Below are positions 6,387 through 9,910 of a stretch of DNA of 9,910 nucleotides, in pieces. Position 1 is the first letter of the stretch; every line of letters begins with the position of its first letter. The translations under genes were made by a program, and so were the position numbers. The notes below the pieces were generated by a model. That model was not told the DNA's origin, did not search any database, and saw nothing but the letters and a program-made list of their open reading frames with translations. The stretch is taken from the NCBI GenBank assembly GCA_013695335.1, contig JACDAR010000291.1, positions 1 to 9,910 on the forward strand, given 5' to 3'. The DNA comes from Rubrobacter sp. GTDB taxonomy: Bacteria > Actinomycetota > Rubrobacteria > Rubrobacterales > Rubrobacteraceae.

Positions 6387-6419
6387 TTTTCTGTTTGCTT
6401 GCTGTCTGTTAGGTTGCTG

Positions 6420-7169
6420 CTATGGCCTAACGCGGCCGGTCTTGGCTCCCCAGGCGCCTCCTATCGCTCCGCCGATGAACGGGAGGAGCAGGGTGAGGAT
6501 GCCCGAGACTATGGCCGTGATGCCGAGGCCCTGCGGGATGCTCGTCGGGACGCTCTGCATGAGGCCGGGCGGCACCGCGTTGCTCAGGGCACTGGAGAAG
6601 GTGCTCCCGAGGATTCCTCCGGCCACCGCCAGGATCACCACGAGGACGAGCGCAAGCAGCGCCACGAAGAGGCCGTGCTTGGCACCCGAGCGGCTCGCCA
6701 GGCGTCCGGCGACGTAGCCCCCGATCAGGAACACCAGGAAGAGGGTTATCAGAAACCCCACGGAGCCCGCGATCCCGCCTCCGGTGGCACCGAGGCCAAG
6801 CAACGCGACGATCCCGGCCACGATGGCGCCGATGACGCCGACCAGGATCGGTGCGGCCCCGAGCGAGGTCAGCCAACCGAAGATCACGCTCGAAAAGCTC
6901 GTGCCCAACTCAGCCTCCCGCTGCTTTCGATTGTCCCTCTGCTCCTCCTGTTCGTGGCGCTGCGTGAGGGGACCTTTCGCCCTGTAACGCTCGTCGTCCG
7001 GGTCCGCGTTCTGGCCGGTGTCCGACGAGGTTGCGGATGATTCAGGGTCGTGGCCCACTTCCCGTTCTTCCCTTACCTCTTCGACCCTGCGCGGGCCTGA
7101 GTCTCCGTTGCTCTGCGCGTCTACCTTCGACGCGTCGGTGTTGCCTTCCGTGCGTTCTCTCTCGCTCAT
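6420..7169 (-). CDS. Membrane protein with long charged N-terminal region (YrzE/TIGR04086-like)
   Basis: This 249-residue protein splits into two halves. Residues 1-91 are hydrophilic, rich in Glu, Arg, Ser, Asp and Gln, and probably disordered or cytoplasmic. Residues 92-249 hold about four membrane segments (94-128, 133-157, 165-187, 215-245) with many glycines. The motif GGYVAGRLASRSGAKHGLFV (150-169) is typical of small bacterial membrane proteins of the YrzE/TIGR04086 kind, whose biochemical role is not known to me. The final GGAIGGAWGAKTGR is a glycine-zipper-like end. Start is the ATG at 7169, supported by AAAGGAG seven bases before it. It lies between the aquaporin (60 bases upstream) and the CmpX-like channel (44 bases downstream), so a role in membrane or osmotic stress is plausible but unproven. 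Confidence 0.75.
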   Translation of the reverse strand: MSERERTEGNTDASKVDAQSNGDSGPRRVEEVREEREVGHDPESSATSSDTGQNADPDDERYRAKGPLTQRHEQEEQRDNRKQREAELGTSFSSVIFGWLTSLGAAPILVGVIGAIVAGIVALLGLGATGGGIAGSVGFLITLFLVFLIGGYVAGRLASRSGAKHGLFVALLALVLVVILAVAGGILGSTFSSALSNAVPPGLMQSVPTSIPQGLGITAIVSGILTLLLPFIGGAIGGAWGAKTGRVRP

Positions 7170-7182
7170 CTGCTTACTCCTT
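7170..7182 (-). promoter_or_regulatory. Ribosome binding site in a leader shared by three genes (YrzE-like gene)
   Basis: AAGGAGTAAGCAG directly precedes the ATG at 7169. It differs from the leader at 9805 by one base in the last eleven. Confidence 0.7.
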
Positions 7183-7192
7183 TCTGGAAAAT

Positions 7193-7218
7193 CCGGCGAC
7201 GTTACTGTCGTGTGCCGG
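7193..7218 (-). terminator. Weak terminator-like hairpin after the aquaporin gene
   Basis: On the minus strand CCGGC pairs with GCCGG and an inner GAC with GTC, with a four-base bulge and a six-base loop; ATTTT follows. It lies 12 bases after the aquaporin stop and 24 bases before the next start codon. The short stem and short T-run suggest partial termination at most. Confidence 0.35.
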
Positions 7219-7229
7219 TGATTCGGTCC

Positions 7230-8192
7230 TTACTGGGCCATGGTGCGGTCGTAGAGGAATGCTGCCAGCACGCCGCCAATGATCGGCCCAAGGATGTAGA
7301 GCCACACGCTCGTGAGGTCGCCCGCCACGAGCATCGGACCCAGGGCGCGCACCGGGTTGACGGCTCCCCCGGTAACAGGACCCGCAATAAACACCCCGAC
7401 CGCCAGGGCGAACCCCACGGCTATAGGGGCGATGGCCGCCGGCGCCCGCGAGTCGGTAGCTACCGCCACCACCACGAAGACCAGGATGAAGGTGATGAGG
7501 ATCTCGACGATGAACGCCTGCAGGTCCCCGACACTCCCGGAGGCCGGGTAGGTGGCCGCCAGCTTCGCCTCGGTCCTGCCCGGCCCGCCGAAGACGATCC
7601 AGGTGCCCACGGCCCCGAGCACGGCCCCGACGAGCTGCGCACCCAGATAGAAAGGGACCGACTTCCACGGAAACTTGCCGGTGGCCGCCAGCCCGAGCGT
7701 GACGGCCGGGTTGACGTGCGCCCCCGAGACGTGCCCGATGGCGGCGACAACCGCGACGAGGGCAAGCCCGAAGGCCAGCGCGACGGCCATCGATTCGTAG
7801 GCCCCACCGGCAGTCGGACGGTTCAGGATGGCGGCGACCGCGACGGCGGTCCCACCGAAGACCAGGATGAACGTGCCCACCAACTCCGCCAGCGCAGCGG
7901 GCAGGATGGGATCGCTGGTGCTGCTCCCGTACGCGCCGTCGCCCTTGAGCTCTTTTTCCCTCTCGATGATCGCCTCTTTGGTGGCGCGGCGCATGTCGTC
8001 CCTGGTGATGTTTCCGTCGTGCAGGCCCCGGCGGGACTCCTCGGGCCCGTGACGCCGGACGTCAAGCGGCGAGTCGTCCGCCAACCCGTGCTCGACGCCG
8101 TCCGTGGTCCGGTCGGCCGGTCGGCTAAGGTTGGTCTCCCGCCGCAACTCGTCTTCCCTTATCTCTTCCGCGCTTCTTCTCTCCGTGCCCAC
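7230..8192 (-). CDS. MIP family aquaporin with about 95-residue charged N-terminal extension
   Basis: The 320-residue protein is a water or small-solute channel in the cytoplasmic membrane. Residues 1-94 are a hydrophilic Arg/Glu/Asp-rich extension not found in ordinary aquaporins of about 230 residues. The channel occupies 95-320 with both pore motifs: SGAHVNPAVTL (NPA at 161-163) and GGAVNPVRALGP (NPV at 279-281, where Ala is replaced by Val). Against E. coli AqpZ, the selectivity filter reads Phe141, Ala243, Gly276 and Arg282; AqpZ has Phe, His, Thr, Arg. The filter is therefore wider than in a strict water channel, and passage of glycerol, urea or similar solutes is possible (inference). 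Start is the GTG at 8192, eight bases below AGGAGG; an ATG at 8199 is in the wrong frame. It belongs to the same-strand run with the CmpX-like channel and PRC/DUF2382 proteins. Confidence 0.92.
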   Translation of the reverse strand: MGTERRSAEEIREDELRRETNLSRPADRTTDGVEHGLADDSPLDVRRHGPEESRRGLHDGNITRDDMRRATKEAIIEREKELKGDGAYGSSTSDPILPAALAELVGTFILVFGGTAVAVAAILNRPTAGGAYESMAVALAFGLALVAVVAAIGHVSGAHVNPAVTLGLAATGKFPWKSVPFYLGAQLVGAVLGAVGTWIVFGGPGRTEAKLAATYPASGSVGDLQAFIVEILITFILVFVVVAVATDSRAPAAIAPIAVGFALAVGVFIAGPVTGGAVNPVRALGPMLVAGDLTSVWLYILGPIIGGVLAAFLYDRTMAQ

Positions 8193-8262
8193 TGTGCATG
8201 CCTCCTGAATAGGGTTGGGGTTTCGAGGAACCTCTACGAGACGGAATGTCCCGGAACGCTTC

Positions 8263-8397
8263 CTAGCTCCTGGCAGAGCCTTGCTTGCCTCCGCCTTTCT
8301 TTCCCTTGTTGCCGAGCATTTTCTTGCCAGACTTCATTGCCTTGCTGACGCCTTTCTTGGTAATCTGCCTCATTATCATGTCGCCGATTCCGTCCAT
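8263..8397 (-). CDS. Very basic 44-residue small protein
   Basis: This small open frame sits in the 325-base gap between the DUF2382 gene and the aquaporin. It starts with MDGIGDMIMRQITKKGVSKA, a short amphipathic helix, and ends in a Lys/Gly-rich tail that includes GNKGKKGGGKQG. It holds about a dozen lysines or arginines against two aspartates and no glutamate, so the product is strongly cationic. AAGGAG (8413-8408) precedes the ATG by ten bases, somewhat far but usable. It is the only reading in this gap with a recognisable ribosome binding site and a protein-like sequence. I do not recognise the family. A membrane-surface or nucleic-acid-binding peptide fits the composition. A 76-codon frame over the same bases (8234-8464) is less convincing. 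Confidence 0.55.
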   Translation of the reverse strand: MDGIGDMIMRQITKKGVSKAMKSGKKMLGNKGKKGGGKQGSARS

Positions 8398-8517
8398 CGG
8401 GCTTCGTCTCCTTCCGATAAGAGCCTGCTCCAGGAGCGGGTCGCAAAGACTCCGTCCATGTCACCCACCTGCATCGAGCGGGCGGATAGCCCGGAGATTT
8501 CCGGCCGCCTCGTACGG

Positions 8518-9804
8518 CTACTCTTCGCGCCGCGTGGTCGCGTCCTCTACTTCCACTTCCTCGCGGCGCACGTCCTCCTCGACGATCTGCTGCTCGTGGA
8601 CGACGTCCTTGCGGACCCGGATCTCCTCTTTCACTACGGCGTGCTTTTCGACCACGACCTCGTCCTCGACCACCGGTATCGTCACCTCTTCGGCGCCGAT
8701 CTGGGCCTCGGTAGCTCCGCCCTCGACGGGCACCCGCTCGACCGTAACCTCTTCGCGGCGGATTGGGACGCTCAGGCGCTCGCGGTCGGTGTAGACGCGC
8801 TTGCGGACGTTGACCGAGCCAGCCTCGCGCTCTCGGGTGCCAACCCTCAGTTCTTCCTCCGAGCGTTGCACCCGCAGCTCGTCCTCGTCCTCAAGATCGC
8901 TGCCATGGCGCTGTCCGATACCCTCGTCGTCCGAGGCGTGGCCGCGGAACTCGCCGCTATCGGTGTCGCCCATGCTCATGCCTGGCCCAACTTCGCCGGC
9001 CTCTTCGCGTCTCGGTCCGCGCCGATCTTCGCTGGCATATCCGGTCCCGCCCGAGCCAGTCTCCTGATACTCAGCCCCGATATCCTGGTCGTATAGAAGA
9101 TCACCCTCTCGCGGCCCCGCATCCGGCTCCGCATGACCCCATCCCTCGCCGGCATGGGCTGGCTCCGGACCGATGGAACTTGCCACGGGCTGATCGGTGG
9201 GTTGTCCACGTTCGGCGGACTCCGTCACGTCCGATACGATGATGCGCCCCCCGGAGCCCGTGCCCTCCAACTGCGCAAGGTCCACGCCCAACTCCCTAGC
9301 TTTACGGCGGGCGGGGTCCGTAGCGTCAGGCTCTTCTTCGCGCTCGCGAAGCTCATGGCCCTCGTGGGTCTCCGGCGCGCTAGCTGTTTGGGCGTCAGCG
9401 CGCTCCCCGTAGGCTAGATCCACGCTCGAGCCTCCGCCGTGGTGAGCGCCGTATCCGCCACTGTCCTGTGAGAACGCCCCGCGCCTCACCCCGAAGTGCG
9501 TGTAGACCCGGTCCTCAAACTCGGTGGTTATCTCCGCATCATCACCGAAGCTCGGGCCTTCTTTGATGGCCTTTTTTTCGGCGGCGACTTCGACGAGCCG
9601 GCGCGCATCGTTCACCCGCACGATCTCCATGGGGATCAGGACGGATGAGCCCCCGAACAGCCCGGTCTTCACACCGATGTACTCGAGCTCATCGTTCTCG
9701 TCCACGAACAGGCCGTCAACCTTGCCGACCTTCTCGTAGTGCCGGTCGTAGATCTGGTACCCGGCCAACCGCTTCCCTAATTCGTCGGATCGCTCTTTGC
9801 CCAT
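8518..9804 (-). CDS. PRC-barrel / E3-binding-like / DUF2382 (YsnF-AvaK) stress protein
   Basis: This 428-residue soluble, highly acidic protein has three domains. Residues about 12-80 are a PRC-barrel (LAGYQIYD, KVGKVDGLFVDEN, SSVLIPMEIV). Residues 161-194 closely resemble the peripheral subunit (E3)-binding domain of 2-oxoacid dehydrogenase acyltransferases: DPARRKARELGVDLAQLEGT then GSGGRIIVSDV. Residues about 309-420 are DUF2382, with the alternating hydrophobic/charged strands of the YsnF/AvaK family: ELRVQRSEEELRVG, VRKRVYTDRERLSVPIRREE and the VVEDEVVVEKHAVVKEEIRV stretch. A Gly/Glu/Asp-rich linker (195-308) is probably disordered. YsnF is a general stress protein and AvaK-like proteins occur in resting cells. 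No catalytic site is visible. The start is the ATG at 9804 with GGGGAG seven bases before; it follows another DUF2382 gene by four bases. Confidence 0.88.
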   Translation of the reverse strand: MGKERSDELGKRLAGYQIYDRHYEKVGKVDGLFVDENDELEYIGVKTGLFGGSSVLIPMEIVRVNDARRLVEVAAEKKAIKEGPSFGDDAEITTEFEDRVYTHFGVRRGAFSQDSGGYGAHHGGGSSVDLAYGERADAQTASAPETHEGHELREREEEPDATDPARRKARELGVDLAQLEGTGSGGRIIVSDVTESAERGQPTDQPVASSIGPEPAHAGEGWGHAEPDAGPREGDLLYDQDIGAEYQETGSGGTGYASEDRRGPRREEAGEVGPGMSMGDTDSGEFRGHASDDEGIGQRHGSDLEDEDELRVQRSEEELRVGTREREAGSVNVRKRVYTDRERLSVPIRREEVTVERVPVEGGATEAQIGAEEVTIPVVEDEVVVEKHAVVKEEIRVRKDVVHEQQIVEEDVRREEVEVEDATTRREE

Positions 9805-9817
9805 CTTCTTACTCCCC
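9805..9817 (-). promoter_or_regulatory. Ribosome binding site overlapping the previous stop codon
   Basis: GGGGAGTAAGAAG precedes the ATG at 9804. The TAA inside it is the stop codon of the upstream DUF2382 gene, so the two genes are probably translationally coupled. Confidence 0.7.
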
Positions 9818-9910
9818 TTCCCGCGCCGGAGAACTCTGTCCCAGAGGCTCGCGGGGGACGCCCCCGGCGCCGTGCTTTGTCTGGTCGTCTATCTCGACCT
9901 CTTCCTTGCG
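9809..9910 (-). CDS. C-terminal end of a second DUF2382 protein (5' end outside window)
   Basis: An open frame enters from the right edge and ends at a TAA at 9811-9809; 33 residues are visible. It begins RKEEVEIDDQTK, which lines up with DVRREEVEVEDATT at the end of the next gene, the usual last strand of the DUF2382 (YsnF/AvaK) domain. The remaining 21 residues are a polar Gly/Pro-rich tail. Its stop lies within the ribosome binding region of the following gene, four bases from the ATG, so the two DUF2382 genes form a tandem pair. Only the tail is visible, so any N-terminal domains are unknown. Confidence 0.65.
   Translation of the reverse strand, partial: RKEEVEIDDQTKHGAGGVPREPLGQSSPAREGE

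Noticed and set aside
6354..7040. A 228-codon plus-strand frame
   Set aside because: It is antisense to the membrane protein at 6420-7169, with charged low-complexity sequence and no family features.
7174..7668. A 164-codon minus-strand frame
   Set aside because: It is an out-of-frame reading of the aquaporin coding region.
7212..8348. A 378-codon plus-strand open frame
   Set aside because: It is the antisense of the aquaporin gene, whose NPA motifs and membrane helices are unmistakable. Its translation is Arg/Gly/Asp/Pro-rich noise typical of high-GC antisense frames.
8234..8464. A 76-codon minus-strand frame overlapping the micro-protein
   Set aside because: It has no ribosome binding site, and its composition looks like a frame-shifted reading of the Lys/Gly-rich 44-codon frame.
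8215..9096. A 293-codon plus-strand frame, and 8285-8794 in another frame
   Set aside because: Both are antisense to the DUF2382 gene and the micro-protein region, with low-complexity translations and no ribosome binding site.
1..9910. CRISPR arrays, tRNA or rRNA genes, insertion sequences, phage or toxin-antitoxin genes
   Set aside because: I looked for regular repeats with spacers, cloverleaf T-loop sequence, transposase motifs and terminal inverted repeats and found none.

Overview
The window is high-GC DNA with many GTG starts, Shine-Dalgarno-led genes and tight, overlapping operons. The protein families (DUF2382/YsnF-AvaK with PRC-barrel domains, an Ada-AlkA type N-terminus, a GNAT protein with a charged N-terminal helix) point to an actinobacterium. 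A Rubrobacter-like lineage is my best guess. This is inference from gene content and style; no rRNA or marker gene is present.

Left part (1-3112, minus strand). A probable operon starts at a GNAT-like protein and continues azlC-azlD-azlC-azlD, two complete copies of the AzlCD branched-chain amino acid exporter, with overlapping or abutting ends. Downstream, running off the left edge, is the first 75 codons of an Ada/AlkA-type alkylation repair gene. The operon is divergent from a plus-strand GntR regulator (3113-4081). The spacer between them holds three copies of TAGGACAAT or a one-base variant, placed on plausible promoter elements of both genes.

Middle (4082-5240). A 277-base stretch without a recognisable gene is followed by a minus-strand remnant of a GGDEF-EAL protein. 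It has lost nearly all of GGDEF at its 5' end, and the EAL domain is broken by a -1 frameshift near 4545. The missing EAL C-terminus can be read in the next frame down to 4359.

Right part (5241-9910, all minus strand). In transcription order it holds: the tail of a DUF2382 protein (enters from the right edge), a PRC-barrel / E3-binding-like / DUF2382 protein, a 44-residue very basic small protein, an aquaporin with a long charged N-terminal tail, a small membrane protein with a similar charged tail, a CmpX-like mechanosensitive channel, and a short PRC-barrel protein. Three of these genes share an almost identical leader, GGAGTAAG followed by 2 or 3 bases and ATG. Taken together this looks like an osmotic or envelope stress cluster: a water channel, a tension-gated channel and PRC/DUF2382 stress proteins. 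That joint role is inference from gene content.
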